The position numbers and the translations under genes are program-made. Shown here piece after piece: positions 21,809 to 32,025 of a DNA stretch of 64,000 bases (position 1 is its first letter; each line of letters opens with the position of its first letter). The DNA comes from Nocardiopsis sp. N85 (GTDB taxonomy: Bacteria; Actinomycetota; Actinomycetes; Streptosporangiales; Streptosporangiaceae). The notes beneath the pieces are model-generated. The model did no database searches. It saw only the letters and a list, made by a program, of their open reading frames with translations, and was not told the DNA's origin. The stretch lies in assembly GCF_028882275.1 (NCBI RefSeq), contig NZ_JARBUT010000013.1:62001-126000 (forward strand), in the 5' to 3' direction.

Positions 21809-23404
21809 CTACTCGACGCCGAGTACCTCTACCTCGTAGATGCTCCCACGGTACTTGCCGTCGTTGTCCACCGGCAGTTCGGTGAACCAGACGAGGACGT
21901 ACTGACCGGAGGTCGGTGTCTCCAGCTCGATCGGCTGTTCACCGGTCACCGCACCGGACCAGACGGCCGGCATGGCGGCGTCCACCGCCTCCATCTCGCT
22001 GGGGTGCGAGGCCGCCTGGTCGCCGATCCGCACCTCGACGGTGTGGTCGGCGGTGGGCAGGTACAGGTTCAGCCCGTGGACCTCACGGCTGGAACCCAGG
22101 TCGACCAGGAGGCCGACCCCGTCCTTGGTGGTGCCCATGGGGTCGTTGTAACTCTCGGTCTTCCAGGGCTCCCCGCCGGTGTCCCCGTCGTGCGCCCTGT
22201 GCGCGTTGTTGCCGTGCTCGTCGCCGTCGCCGGCGGGCAGCGGGTCGTACCCCTCGGCACCGGAGATGTCGAGAAGTACCGTTTCGACGGTCTCCTCTCC
22301 GCCGGCCTGCTCGCTGCCGTCGCCGCTGGGCTGGGCCTCGTCGTCGTTGCGCATGTTGGAGCCGAACATCCAGGCGCCGGTGACCACGGCCGCGAAGAGC
22401 ACCACGGCGAGCACGCCGATGATGATCTTCTGCGGCGATCCCTGTCGCTCGGCGGCCCGGCGGTCCATGCGCGAGGGCGCGGGGCGCTCGCTCCGCATGG
22501 TCGCGGCGGACCGCGGTCCCGTCCCGTTGCGTGAGGAGCGGCGCGGGCCGGTGGAGCCGAACTCGCCGGTGCGCCGTGAGGTCCCGGGCTCGGGCGGCGG
22601 GGCCGCCTCGGCGGGGGCGACGGGCAGCGGGATGAGCCGGGGTACGTCCGCCATGGCCGCGCAGAACTCGCCCGGCGAGGTGATCGCCGGGCCCGGGACC
22701 ACCTGGCCCACCAGGTGGGGCAGGGCGGCGCGGGTGGTGATGGAGGCCAGGGGTTCGCCGACGCCCTGGCGGATCTGGTTCGCCGGGTAGGGGCCGGAGG
22801 GGCCCTGGGGGGCCGGGGGCAGGCTGTTCTGCGGCCCACCCGGCCAGGTGCCGGTCAGGGCCGCGTACAACAGGTTGCCCAGCCCCTGGGCGTCGATGGC
22901 GGCCGGGTCGGCGACGGGGGCGCCCAACAGGGCGGCGTCCACACCGATACCGGTGACCTTGACCGCTCCGCCGCTGCTCCACATGAGCTTGCTCGGCGTG
23001 AGACACAGGTGGTACAGGCCGCCCGCGTGCGCGGCGGCGATGGCCTCGGCCGCCTCGGCGACCAGGCCGGCGGCGCGTTCGGGGTCCAGGGGACCTTGGG
23101 ACAGCAGGTCGGCCAGGGAGGAGCCGACCACCCACTCCTCGACCACGTAGGGGATGGGAGGAGTGTCGTCGGCGTCGAAGACCTGGGTGACGCGCGCGTC
23201 GGGGATGCGGCTGGTCGCTCGGGCCGCGCGGACCACTTCGGACGTGCGCGGGAAGCCGTCGGCGAAAGTCCACACGGCCACGGGCCGTGCGAGTGTCTCG
23301 TCGGTGGCCTTCCAGCGGGTGGCCCCACCGGTCTCGCTCACCACCTGGTCAAGGCGGTACCGGTTGGCCAGCTTCGCCCCGGGCTCGATCAGGAAGGTGC
23401 TCAT
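21809..23404 (-). CDS. Membrane pseudokinase with extracytoplasmic discoidin-like domain
   Basis: 531 residues. Residues 1-270 follow a Ser/Thr kinase fold but catalytic residues are gone: the ATP-binding lysine position reads AVWTF, the HRD loop reads YHLCLTPSKLMW, and the DFG position reads GIGVD. A Pro/Arg-rich linker and one membrane segment (about 323-345, IIIGVLAVVLFAAVVTGAW) lead to an outer beta-rich domain (GVGLLVDLGSSREVHGLNLY). In mycobacteria the equivalent pseudokinase is fused to MurJ (Rv3910) and recruits an FHA protein to regulate peptidoglycan synthesis. Here it is a separate protein downstream of two murJ genes. Function is inferred from that relationship. Confidence 0.82.
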   Translation of the reverse strand: MSTFLIEPGAKLANRYRLDQVVSETGGATRWKATDETLARPVAVWTFADGFPRTSEVVRAARATSRIPDARVTQVFDADDTPPIPYVVEEWVVGSSLADLLSQGPLDPERAAGLVAEAAEAIAAAHAGGLYHLCLTPSKLMWSSGGAVKVTGIGVDAALLGAPVADPAAIDAQGLGNLLYAALTGTWPGGPQNSLPPAPQGPSGPYPANQIRQGVGEPLASITTRAALPHLVGQVVPGPAITSPGEFCAAMADVPRLIPLPVAPAEAAPPPEPGTSRRTGEFGSTGPRRSSRNGTGPRSAATMRSERPAPSRMDRRAAERQGSPQKIIIGVLAVVLFAAVVTGAWMFGSNMRNDDEAQPSGDGSEQAGGEETVETVLLDISGAEGYDPLPAGDGDEHGNNAHRAHDGDTGGEPWKTESYNDPMGTTKDGVGLLVDLGSSREVHGLNLYLPTADHTVEVRIGDQAASHPSEMEAVDAAMPAVWSGAVTGEQPIELETPTSGQYVLVWFTELPVDNDGKYRGSIYEVEVLGVE

Positions 23405-23680
23405 GATGGGAGTGACGGGTGCCAGTGCCGGTGCCCGGCGCGGTCCGTGTCGCGATCCTGTGGGGATCGGTGCGTCACGGGGTGCGCGTGCAGGGGGTAT
23501 CGGCCCTGTCTGCTGTCCCCAGCCTCCCTTCGGGCAGCTCGGATGAACATTGTGGTAGCGGTCAAGCGATGCTCGTCCATGCTAGGACGCCTGAACAGCA
23601 TCTTTGGAGGACAACGGGTGTCCGTTCACCTTCTGGGACGTAGCGGCCCTGGGGCGCCCAAGGCCATCCATTCCCGGTGA

Positions 23681-25552
23681 TCAGCGACGTCGCAGTCGGG
23701 TCTTGAGCAATTCGAGGAATGATGTGACTTCGGTCACATTGAGGAACTTGGCACTGACCACGAACAGTACGCCACCCACGACACCTCCGAGGACCATCGA
23801 CGCGAGTCCGGGCCAGAAGTCGCCGGGCAGCCCTTGGAACACGTGGATCATCGCGATTCCGAAGACGGCCGAGGGGACCGTGGCCAGGTGCAGCTTGAAC
23901 AGGGTGACCGCCGTGTGCCGCCCGTCCAGGCCGTTCAGCCGCTTGTGCAGCATGTACCACATGATGATCGCACCGACGATGTAGTAAAGCCCGTAGGGGA
24001 TCGGCAGTAGCACCACCACGTGCTGTGGTTCCACGACGAACAGCAGGGCGATCGCGGTGGTCGCGTGCGCGATCTCCGACGGGATCGCCACCAGGGCCGG
24101 GGTGCGCGTGTCACCGAGCGCGTAGAACACCCGCATCTGGAGCTGGAACAGGGTGAACGGGATCAGCATCACGCAGAAGACCATGAGGATGCGACCGATC
24201 GCGGCGGCGTCGGCGGTGCTCGTGCTGCCCTGCGCGTAGATCATCACGCAGAACGGGATCGCGAAGACGATCATCGCCACCGAGATCGGCACGATCAGCA
24301 CCGAGGAGAGCCGGAAGCCCCGGGAGAAGTCGCTGCGCACCTGGTCCTTGCGGCCGGCCGCCACGTGCTCGCTCATCCGCGGCAGCAGCGCGGTGATCAC
24401 CGAGACGGCGATGATCGCGTACGGGAGCTGGAACAGCATCGAAGCGAACTTGTACGCCGCGATGCCCGAACCCGACTCGAAGCCCAGCTCGGCCGCCCGG
24501 GTACCGGCGCGGGAGGCCACGTTCGTGGAGACGAGGGCGCCCAACTGGGCGACGACGATGTAGAGCATCATCCACGAGGCGGCCTGGGCCGCCTCGCCCA
24601 GCCCCGCGCCCCGCAGGTCCAGGCGGGGGCGCCAGCGGAATCCCGCCGCGGCCAGCGCCCACAACAGCACCAGCGCCTGGACGACCTGACCGGCGGCCGT
24701 GCCCAGACCCAGCAGAATCAGCTCATCGGAGGTCACCGTGTCCGGAGTGCGGCCGGGCCCGGCGATGTGCAGGAACCAGACGCCGATACCGATGATCACC
24801 ACGTTGTTGAGCACCGGGGCCCACATCGGCGCCCCGAACCTGCCGCGCGCGTTGAGCATCGCGCTGGCCAGACCGCTCGCACCGATGAAGAAGATCTGGG
24901 TGACCAGGTACCGCGCCATGATCACCGACACCTCGAACTGGGCGCCGGTGAACTCGCCCGCGTAGATGCGGATGAACCACTCCGACAGCAGCACCGAGAC
25001 CACGGTGATCAGGAGCAGCGAGACCAGCATCAGCGTGACCAGCCGCTGCTCCGTCTTGTTCCCTCCGTCGACGTCCAGCCTGCGCCGTTTCACCAGGAAC
25101 GGGACGAAGACACTGGCCAGCAGACCGCCGATGAGCAGGTCGTAGACCATGTACGGGACCATGCCCGCCACCTGGTAGGCGTCGCCCAGCATCTGCGTGC
25201 CGATCGCCGCCGCCAGCACGATGGTGCGGACGAACCCGGTGGCGCGCGAGAACACGGTGCCCAGCGCCATGATCGCGCTGGACCTGGCGAGGTTGCCCGG
25301 GGCGGTGTGGGTGCTACCGCCGATCTCGTCGCCGTCCTCCATGCCGGCGCGGTCGGCGGTGCCCAGGTCGCCGATGTCGCTCGGGTCCCGGCGCGTGGTC
25401 AGCCCGGTCTCGGGCTCGGTCGCCGGTTCGTCGCGCTCGTAGACGTCGAGGACGTCCTCGGGCATCACCATCTGGCGACGGCGCCGCTCCCCGGAGGCCC
25501 GCTCTCCGGGCCTCGTACCGGAATCCTGCTCGTGGGGGTCTTCGCTGGACAC
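23681..25552 (-). CDS. murJ: Lipid II flippase MurJ (copy A)
   Basis: MviN/MurJ of the MOP superfamily flips lipid II for cell-wall synthesis. 623 residues: a charged cytoplasmic N-tail of about 90 residues, then about 14 membrane segments. Family sequences include SSAIMALGTVFSRATGFVRT, DAYQVAGMVPYMVYDLLIGG and FQLPYAIIAVSVITALLPRM. The GTG start at 25552 has AAGGACGAG upstream. It is a paralogue of the next gene: the two align over the whole membrane part. It is followed after 276 bp by the pseudokinase gene. Confidence 0.93.
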   Translation of the reverse strand: MSSEDPHEQDSGTRPGERASGERRRRQMVMPEDVLDVYERDEPATEPETGLTTRRDPSDIGDLGTADRAGMEDGDEIGGSTHTAPGNLARSSAIMALGTVFSRATGFVRTIVLAAAIGTQMLGDAYQVAGMVPYMVYDLLIGGLLASVFVPFLVKRRRLDVDGGNKTEQRLVTLMLVSLLLITVVSVLLSEWFIRIYAGEFTGAQFEVSVIMARYLVTQIFFIGASGLASAMLNARGRFGAPMWAPVLNNVVIIGIGVWFLHIAGPGRTPDTVTSDELILLGLGTAAGQVVQALVLLWALAAAGFRWRPRLDLRGAGLGEAAQAASWMMLYIVVAQLGALVSTNVASRAGTRAAELGFESGSGIAAYKFASMLFQLPYAIIAVSVITALLPRMSEHVAAGRKDQVRSDFSRGFRLSSVLIVPISVAMIVFAIPFCVMIYAQGSTSTADAAAIGRILMVFCVMLIPFTLFQLQMRVFYALGDTRTPALVAIPSEIAHATTAIALLFVVEPQHVVVLLPIPYGLYYIVGAIIMWYMLHKRLNGLDGRHTAVTLFKLHLATVPSAVFGIAMIHVFQGLPGDFWPGLASMVLGGVVGGVLFVVSAKFLNVTEVTSFLELLKTRLRRR

Positions 25553-25627
25553 CGTGGTCTCGTCCTTGTCTCGTGGAGCGGGGGCGGTATCCCGGCGGGG
25601 GTCAGGGCCGGGAACGTCGATGCGGGA

Positions 25628-27472
25628 TCAACGACGCAGGCGGCCGCGGATCAGTTCCACCGCGGCGCTCAACTCCGGGACCCGCAACAGCCGGGCGGCC
25701 ACGAGGAAGAACAGCGCGCCGAGAAGGCACCCGGCCGCGGGGGCGCCGAGGTAGGTGAGCAGGCCGGGGCCGACGTAGGTGTCGAAGAGCCAGAGCACAC
25801 CGAAGCCCGCCGCGATGCTCGGGACGACGGCCAGGTGCAGGCGCAACAATGTGCCCATGATGTGCTTTCCGTCAAGCCCTCCGATACGGCGGCTCAGCAC
25901 GGTCCCGGCGATGACCAGACCGGACAGGAACGAGAACATGAAGCCCGCCGCGACGCCCACGACCACCTGCTCCGGAGGCAGGAACAGGTAGGACACCAGC
26001 GCGAGAGCGGCGTGTACGGCCAGGTTGGCGATGGCGATCATCGCCGGGGAACGGGTGTCCCCCATGGCGAAGAACACGCGCAGCATGAGCTGGAAGATCG
26101 TGAACGGCACCAGCCCGAGCGACATCACGGCCAGGATCTGGCCGATGTTGGCCGCGTCGGCCACCGAGATGGACCCGCGAGCGAACGCCAGGATCGACAG
26201 CGGTTGGGCGAACAGGGCGATCGCGAAGGCCATGGGCACCAGCACGAACGCGGAGATCCGCAGGGTCCGGGAGAAGTCCGACCGGACCGCGTCCCAGTCG
26301 TGGTCGTCGGCGTGCGCGCTCATCCGGGGCAGGAGCACCGTGATGAGGGAGACCGCGATGATCGCGTACGGGAGCTGGAACAGCTGGTAGGCCAGGTTGT
26401 AGGCGGTGATGCCGGCACCGACGTCGCGCCCCTGCTCGATGGCGGTGACGTTGGCGGCGTTGGCGATGTTGGTGGTGATCCACAGCCCCGCCTGCGTGAG
26501 CAGGGTGTACATCATCATCCAGCCGGCGGTCCTGAGGGCCTCGCCCAATCCGGAACCGCGCAGGTCCAGGCGGGGACGCCAGCGGTAACCGGTGCGCGTC
26601 AGCGCCACGAACAGCACCAGGGCCTGGAGGACCATGCCGGCGGCCGTGCCGGCGCCCAGGAGGTTCAGCTGGCCGTCGGTGACGGTGCTCGGGGTCTGGC
26701 CGGGACCGGCCATCCACAGGAACACGCCCGCCACGGACATGATCACCAGGTTGTTGAGCACCGGTGCCCACACGGCGGCGCCGAAGTACCCGCGGGTGTT
26801 GAGCATGGCGCTGAGCAGACCGCTCAGGCCCACGAAGAAGATCTGCGACAGCAGGTAGCGGGCCAGGTACACCGACACGTCGAACTGGTCCCCGGTGAAC
26901 CGGGAGCCGTACAACCAGATGAGGAACTCGGCGGCCGCGATCGCCACGGCGGTGAGCAGGAACAGCGCCACGAACGTGGTGGTGAACAGTCGGTCCTCGG
27001 TCGCCTTGCCGCCGTCGGCGTCGCGCTTGCGCCGCTTGACCAGGAACGGCACGACGACGCTGGCCATCAGGCCGCCGATGAGCAGGTCGTTGAGGATGAA
27101 GGGGATCGTGTGCGCCGTGTGGTAGGCGTCACCGAGCAGGTGGGTGCCGATGGCGGCGCCCAGCACGATGGTGCGGGCGAAGCCGGTGATCCGGGAGGCC
27201 ATCGTGCCGATCGCCATGATGGCGCTGGAGCGCATCATGCCGCCGCCGGTGTCCGACGCCGTTCCGCCGTCACCGCCTCCGTCGTCGCCCCCGTTCCGGT
27301 CGTCCCCGGGGGAGGGGACGCCGGGAACGGCCGGTTCGGGCAGTTCGCCCTCCTCGAACGAGGGGACGGGGCCGCCCGAGGGGCGGATCGGGCTCTCACC
27401 GGGGAGAGGACCTTCGGGCTGGGAGGAACGACGGCGGTGTTTTCCGCCATCGTTCGGGGAGTCGGTGACCAC
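25628..27472 (-). CDS. Lipid II flippase MurJ family protein (copy B)
   Basis: 614 residues, same topology as its neighbour: an acidic, Gly/Pro-rich N-tail of about 80 residues, then about 14 membrane segments. SSAIMAIGTMASRITGFART, FQLPYAIIAVSLITVLLPRM and FQLMLRVFFAMGDTRSPAM match copy A closely. GTG start at 27472. The order DUF6049 protein - flippase B - flippase A - pseudokinase suggests one leftward transcription unit. Which copy is the essential flippase cannot be told from sequence alone. Confidence 0.9.
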   Translation of the reverse strand: MVTDSPNDGGKHRRRSSQPEGPLPGESPIRPSGGPVPSFEEGELPEPAVPGVPSPGDDRNGGDDGGGDGGTASDTGGGMMRSSAIMAIGTMASRITGFARTIVLGAAIGTHLLGDAYHTAHTIPFILNDLLIGGLMASVVVPFLVKRRKRDADGGKATEDRLFTTTFVALFLLTAVAIAAAEFLIWLYGSRFTGDQFDVSVYLARYLLSQIFFVGLSGLLSAMLNTRGYFGAAVWAPVLNNLVIMSVAGVFLWMAGPGQTPSTVTDGQLNLLGAGTAAGMVLQALVLFVALTRTGYRWRPRLDLRGSGLGEALRTAGWMMMYTLLTQAGLWITTNIANAANVTAIEQGRDVGAGITAYNLAYQLFQLPYAIIAVSLITVLLPRMSAHADDHDWDAVRSDFSRTLRISAFVLVPMAFAIALFAQPLSILAFARGSISVADAANIGQILAVMSLGLVPFTIFQLMLRVFFAMGDTRSPAMIAIANLAVHAALALVSYLFLPPEQVVVGVAAGFMFSFLSGLVIAGTVLSRRIGGLDGKHIMGTLLRLHLAVVPSIAAGFGVLWLFDTYVGPGLLTYLGAPAAGCLLGALFFLVAARLLRVPELSAAVELIRGRLRR

Positions 27473-27653
27473 CGTGGATCAGGCTTCCTTTCGTCCGACT
27501 GGGAGGACCCGGCGGGACCGGGCCGTCGGCTCCGCGTTCGGCCGGGTCGGGCCGTGTCCGAGGCGCGCGGGGCGCGTCGACACGGCGACGTGATGATGTG
27601 TCGACATGGCGCCCTGTCGCCGAGCGGTCATGTCGATCGGGGGATCGGAGGGC

Positions 27654-30197
27654 TCACGACCCTTCGCCGCGCGGGGGCGCGGTGTCCCCGTCGGGCGTCC
27701 TCGTGTCGTCACCGGGTGCCCCGTCCTCCTGAGAGGGCGTGTCGCCCCCCTCGGTTCGCGGGCCCGGGTCGGCTCCGTCGGCGTCCGTGTCCTCGTCCGC
27801 GCCCTCCGGGGAGGCGCCTCCGGCGGGGGTGTCCCCCTCGGGGGTCTCCCCGGCGGCCCGCTCGGCCTCCGCCGCCGCCCGACTCCGACGGACGATCCAC
27901 CTGCGCAGGGCGCGCGGGGCCAGGGCGGCGATGAGGATCAGCGCGCCGACACCACTGATCAGCAGTGCCTGGGTGCCCAGACCGGTGGCGTTCACCGGAA
28001 GCTGGACGGCCTGGCTGTTGATCGGTTCGCCGGCGGAGTTGTGCAGGCTGGCGTGCACCACGGTGCGCCCGTTGATCCGGGCCGACAACGGCACGTACAC
28101 CGTGGTCTTGGCCCCCGGGGCGATCTCGAAGTGGGTGTCGTACTCGCCGATGCTCAACCGTTCGGCGTTCTCGGAGAACACCGACAGGTGCACGTAGACG
28201 GACTGGTCCTCAAGGTCGTTGGCGACCAGGATGCCGGTGATGCCGGTCCGGCTGGCGAGGGTGACGTCCTCACCGGGGATGATGCGCACGTCCCCCAGAC
28301 CGTCGTCGACCTTCGCCATGACCAGGGAGCGCATGTTGCCGGCCACGGCCTCCTCATCGCGCCAGTGCACGGACTCCAGGCGCACCAGGGCGGGCCGGAA
28401 CGGGTCCTCGTCCTCCACCAGGATGCTGTTGAACATCCGCACGTCGCGGCTGACGTCCTCGACCAGGCCCAGGTAGGTGGAGCCGAGTTCGTTCTCGGCC
28501 GCGCGGTCGGGGTAGTTCAGCGAGCCGCGGACGTCCTCCCACTCCTCCTCGGCGGGCGGTTCGATCTCGTCCAGGCGCTCCGCGGACAGCCAGGGCAGCT
28601 CGTCCGTGGCCGCGAGCACGCCCTCGGCGAACTCCCGGCTCGGGTCCCACCCGGAGTCGGGGGAGGCCACGATGACCCGGTCGCCGCCCACGTTCTCACC
28701 GGCGATCATCGCGGTCTCGGCGACGAACCGCCGCAGTGCCAGAGCGGTCTCCTCCGGGGTGTCCGTGGGCATCGACAGGATCTCGGTGATGCCCTCGTCG
28801 GCCACGAGCGCGATCGGCTCCTCGTCGGAGTCGCCCTCCGAAACGGGCAGCGGGGCCTGGGCGGTGGGGGTGGTGGGAAGCAGGCTCTGGACGGGCAGCG
28901 CGTCCTCGGTCAACAGGAAGCGGGTGGCCCCCTCTTCGGCGAAGAGGGTGTGCACGGCGCCGTCCATCAGCCCTTCGGCGGGGAGGGCGAAACGTTCGTC
29001 GGCGGGGCTCCCCAGCGCCCGTTCGACGGCCTCCCGGCCGATACGGAACGAGGCCTCGGCGTCGCCGTCCATCTCGTTGCGGAGCAGGGCCGCCAGGTCG
29101 GGGGAGGCGTAGGGGGTGGCCACGACCGTGTCGAGGGACAGCACGCGGCGCGCCTCGCGCAGCCACACCTGGGCGGCGACGTCGGCCTGCACGCTCTCCC
29201 GGTCCGGGTCGGACCCGGCGGGCACGGTCAAGGGGTCGTTGACGACGTCGTGTTCGTCGGCGGCCATGCGCAGGATGTCGTCGAGGGTGCCGGGGTCGAC
29301 GGCCCAGGTGACGGGCACGCCCTCGGTACGGGACGGGTCGGTCTCCTCGGACTCGTTCTCCTCCTCGCCCTCCTCGCCGTTCTCCTCGCCCTCGTCCTGA
29401 TCATCGGTCTCGGCCTCGGTCTCGTCCTGGGGCACCGGACCGGCGGTCTCCTCGGCGGTGGCCTCCTCGTCGAGGGGGGACTCGGAGGGTTCGGCGTTCA
29501 GTCCGAGGAGTTCGACGAGGTCCTCGTCGCCGGGGGCGAAGGACACCGGGGTCTGGGCGCCCACGGACAGCAGCCGGCCCAACCGGCCCTCCTCCGCGAC
29601 GGTCGTCGACAGGCCGTCGCCGAGGAAGGTGTCGTCGTCCGCGCGCTGGGGCGGGGCCATCAGCGGCCACACCCAGGCGATGTCGACGGCGGGCGGGTCG
29701 TCCTCGTCGCCGACGTAGGGGAGGAAGGTGTACCGGGCGCCGATCACGGCGCCGTCGCCGTCGACGGCCTCGATCACCAACGGGTAGACGCCGTAGGAGC
29801 CCAGACCCAGCTCCTCGGCGGGCACGCTCAACGAATACGAGTGGCCGGTGCCGGGGGGCAGTTCGTCGGTGATCTCGTCCTCGGGGCCGGGCGCGTCGGG
29901 CTGCCAGCCGTCGCCGGAGGCGAAATCGTCCAGGGCGTCGCGGTCGACGAAGGGGTGCTTGGAGTACCGCACGCGGACGGTGACCTCGCGCATGCTCTCC
30001 GAGGTGGTGTTGGTCACCTCACCCGAGATGCGCAGAGTGTCCTTCTCGTCGAGGGCGTCCGGCGTGATCCGCTCGACGACGAGCGGCTCGGCGCCGTCCG
30101 AGGGCTCGGCCGGGACGGCCGACGCGGACGTGGCCGGGAACGGAAGCAGCGCGGTGGCCAGGGCCATGACCACCGGCACGGAGGTGATTCGACGCAA
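27654..30197 (-). CDS. Exported, membrane-anchored DUF6049-type protein
   Basis: 847 residues from a TTG at 30197, chosen because it opens a clean signal peptide (basic start, then VVMALATALLPFPATSASAVPA) and has AGGAAA upstream. The long outer part begins with an immunoglobulin-like segment (TLRISGEVTNTTSESMREV). It carries an acidic low-complexity insert (about residues 230-300, rich in E and D). One membrane segment near the C-terminus (LLISGVGALILIAALAP) is followed by RRWIVRRSR and an acidic tail. Position next to murJ matches mycobacterial Rv3909, which is of unknown biochemical function but conserved with the cell-wall flippase. A role in envelope assembly is inferred. Confidence 0.82.
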   Translation of the reverse strand: MRRITSVPVVMALATALLPFPATSASAVPAEPSDGAEPLVVERITPDALDEKDTLRISGEVTNTTSESMREVTVRVRYSKHPFVDRDALDDFASGDGWQPDAPGPEDEITDELPPGTGHSYSLSVPAEELGLGSYGVYPLVIEAVDGDGAVIGARYTFLPYVGDEDDPPAVDIAWVWPLMAPPQRADDDTFLGDGLSTTVAEEGRLGRLLSVGAQTPVSFAPGDEDLVELLGLNAEPSESPLDEEATAEETAGPVPQDETEAETDDQDEGEENGEEGEEENESEETDPSRTEGVPVTWAVDPGTLDDILRMAADEHDVVNDPLTVPAGSDPDRESVQADVAAQVWLREARRVLSLDTVVATPYASPDLAALLRNEMDGDAEASFRIGREAVERALGSPADERFALPAEGLMDGAVHTLFAEEGATRFLLTEDALPVQSLLPTTPTAQAPLPVSEGDSDEEPIALVADEGITEILSMPTDTPEETALALRRFVAETAMIAGENVGGDRVIVASPDSGWDPSREFAEGVLAATDELPWLSAERLDEIEPPAEEEWEDVRGSLNYPDRAAENELGSTYLGLVEDVSRDVRMFNSILVEDEDPFRPALVRLESVHWRDEEAVAGNMRSLVMAKVDDGLGDVRIIPGEDVTLASRTGITGILVANDLEDQSVYVHLSVFSENAERLSIGEYDTHFEIAPGAKTTVYVPLSARINGRTVVHASLHNSAGEPINSQAVQLPVNATGLGTQALLISGVGALILIAALAPRALRRWIVRRSRAAAEAERAAGETPEGDTPAGGASPEGADEDTDADGADPGPRTEGGDTPSQEDGAPGDDTRTPDGDTAPPRGEGS

Positions 30198-30540
30198 CGC
30201 TTGACCGGTTTCCTGATTCGGGTCCAGAGGGCCGACCCGCCGGGATCTCGTCGCGAGGGCGGGAACGGTCGGGGTGCCCGCACGGCGCACACGACGTTCG
30301 CGGGTCGGGTGGACGCGGAGAACACGACCATCGCGCTCCACCACTGCACCCGAAGATACCGTCTCCCTCACATCCGGGGTCTGGCGAGGACCTTCGTGGG
30401 ACGTGTCGTCGGGACACGATCGCACATCGAACGGGCGTGTTCGGGCGTTCGGACGACCGAGCCGTGCCCCGCGCGCCCCGGCTGCCGACGCCCCGGAAAC
30501 GATTCGCGGTTTGCTCGCGGGGCCGCCTAACCTGCGTTGT
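30198..30540. promoter_or_regulatory. Divergent promoter region of pcnA and the DUF6049 gene
   Basis: 343 bp without a gene between two divergent starts. TAACCT at 30528-30533 ends 7 nt before the pcnA GTG, the spacing expected of a leaderless actinobacterial transcript. I could not assign the leftward promoter. Confidence 0.5.
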
Positions 30541-32025
30541 GTGCCGAACACAGAGTCTTCGAGTGAGAACGACATCATGCCGACCACGGCGGGTGCGCCG
30601 ACCCCCGCGCAGCTGTCCGCGATAGCCGAACTGGTCGAGTCGTCCCGTCCCGTCTCGGATGGACTCGGCGGTCGGTTCGCCGAGCACGGGAAGGAACTGG
30701 CCCTGGTCGGCGGCCCCGTCCGGGACGCCCTTCTCGGTCGGCCGTCCCATGACATCGACCTCACCACCGACGCCGTGCCCCAGCGGGTGCTGGAACTGGT
30801 CGACGGCTGGGCCGACTCGGTGTGGACCGTGGGCATCGACTTCGGCACCGTCGGACTGCGCAAGAGGGATCTCCAGTTGGAGATCACCACCTACCGCAGC
30901 GAGTCCTACTCTCCCAAGTCCCGCAAGCCCGAGGTGGCGTACGGCACGGAGATCGAGGACGACCTGCTGCGCCGCGACTTCACCGTCAACGCCATGGCGG
31001 TGCGCCTGCCCGCCGGGGAGTTCGTCGACCCCTTCGGCGGCCTGGCCGACCTGCGGGCCGGGGTCCTGCGCACCCCGGGCAAACCCGAGGACTCCTTCAG
31101 CGACGACCCTCTGCGCATCATGCGGGCCGTGCGGTTCGCCGCCCAGCTCGGTTTCGAGCTCGCCCCGGAGGTCGCCGACGCGGCCGGGGACATGGCCGAT
31201 CGGCTGACCATCGTCTCCGCCGAGCGGGTCCGGGAGGAGCTGACCAAGCTGATGCTCAGCCCGGACCCGAGCCGGGGCATCGGGCTCATGGTCGACCTGG
31301 GCATCGCGCCCTACGTCCTGCCGGAGGTCCCCAAGCTGCGTCTGGAGATCGACGAGCACCACCGGCACAAGGACGTCTACGAGCACTCCCTCACCGTCCT
31401 GGACCAGGCCATCGAACTGGAGCGTTCGCGAGGGCACGAGCCCGACCTGGTCCTGCGCCTGGCGGCGCTGCTCCACGATGTCGGCAAGCCCAAGACGCGC
31501 GCCTTCGAGGGGCCCGGACGGGTGACCTTCCACCACCACGAGGTGGTGGGCGCCTCCATGAGCCGCAAGCGCCTCACCGCGCTGCGCTTCCCCAAGGACG
31601 TCATCTCCGACGTCGCCGCCCTGGTCGGGCTGCACCTGCGCTTCCACGGATACGGCAAGGGGGAGTGGACCGACTCGGCGGTGCGCCGGTACGCCCGCGA
31701 CGCCGGTCCGCTGCTGGAACGGCTGCACATCCTCACCCGGGCCGACTGCACCACCCGCAACCGGCGCAAGGCGGCGGCCCTGGCCCGTTCCTACGACGAC
31801 ATCGAGCGGCGCATCGAGGCCCTCGCCGAGCAGGAGGAGCTGGACCGCATCCGGCCCGACCTGGACGGCAACGAGATCCAGGAGATCCTCGGCCTCAGGC
31901 CGGGGCCGGAGATCGGCAAGGCCTACCGCTACCTCCTGGAACTGCGCCTGGAGAACGGGCCGATGGAGAAGGAGGCCGCGATCGAGGAACTGCGCGCCTG
32001 GGCCGCCGAGCACCTGTCCTCCTGA
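30541..32025 (+). CDS. pcnA: CCA-adding tRNA nucleotidyltransferase / poly(A) polymerase family
   Basis: Adds or repairs the 3' CCA of tRNAs. 494 residues. The nucleotidyltransferase signature is LVGGPVRDALLGRPSHDIDL with the DxD metal ligands (about residues 56-75). RRDFTVNAMA and the RNA-binding helical region follow, then an HD-type motif LLHDVGKPKT (about 312-321). GTG start at 30541 sits just after a -10-like TAACCT and would be leaderless; an ATG at 30577 is a possible internal start. In mycobacteria a MutT-type gene lies between pcnA and the DUF6049 gene; it is absent here. Confidence 0.93.
   Translation: MPNTESSSENDIMPTTAGAPTPAQLSAIAELVESSRPVSDGLGGRFAEHGKELALVGGPVRDALLGRPSHDIDLTTDAVPQRVLELVDGWADSVWTVGIDFGTVGLRKRDLQLEITTYRSESYSPKSRKPEVAYGTEIEDDLLRRDFTVNAMAVRLPAGEFVDPFGGLADLRAGVLRTPGKPEDSFSDDPLRIMRAVRFAAQLGFELAPEVADAAGDMADRLTIVSAERVREELTKLMLSPDPSRGIGLMVDLGIAPYVLPEVPKLRLEIDEHHRHKDVYEHSLTVLDQAIELERSRGHEPDLVLRLAALLHDVGKPKTRAFEGPGRVTFHHHEVVGASMSRKRLTALRFPKDVISDVAALVGLHLRFHGYGKGEWTDSAVRRYARDAGPLLERLHILTRADCTTRNRRKAAALARSYDDIERRIEALAEQEELDRIRPDLDGNEIQEILGLRPGPEIGKAYRYLLELRLENGPMEKEAAIEELRAWAAEHLSS

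Noticed and set aside
24020..27934. 1304-codon rightward open frame opposite both murJ genes
   Set aside because: His/Asp/Gly/Arg-rich translation without domains; it is the mirror of two clear flippase genes.
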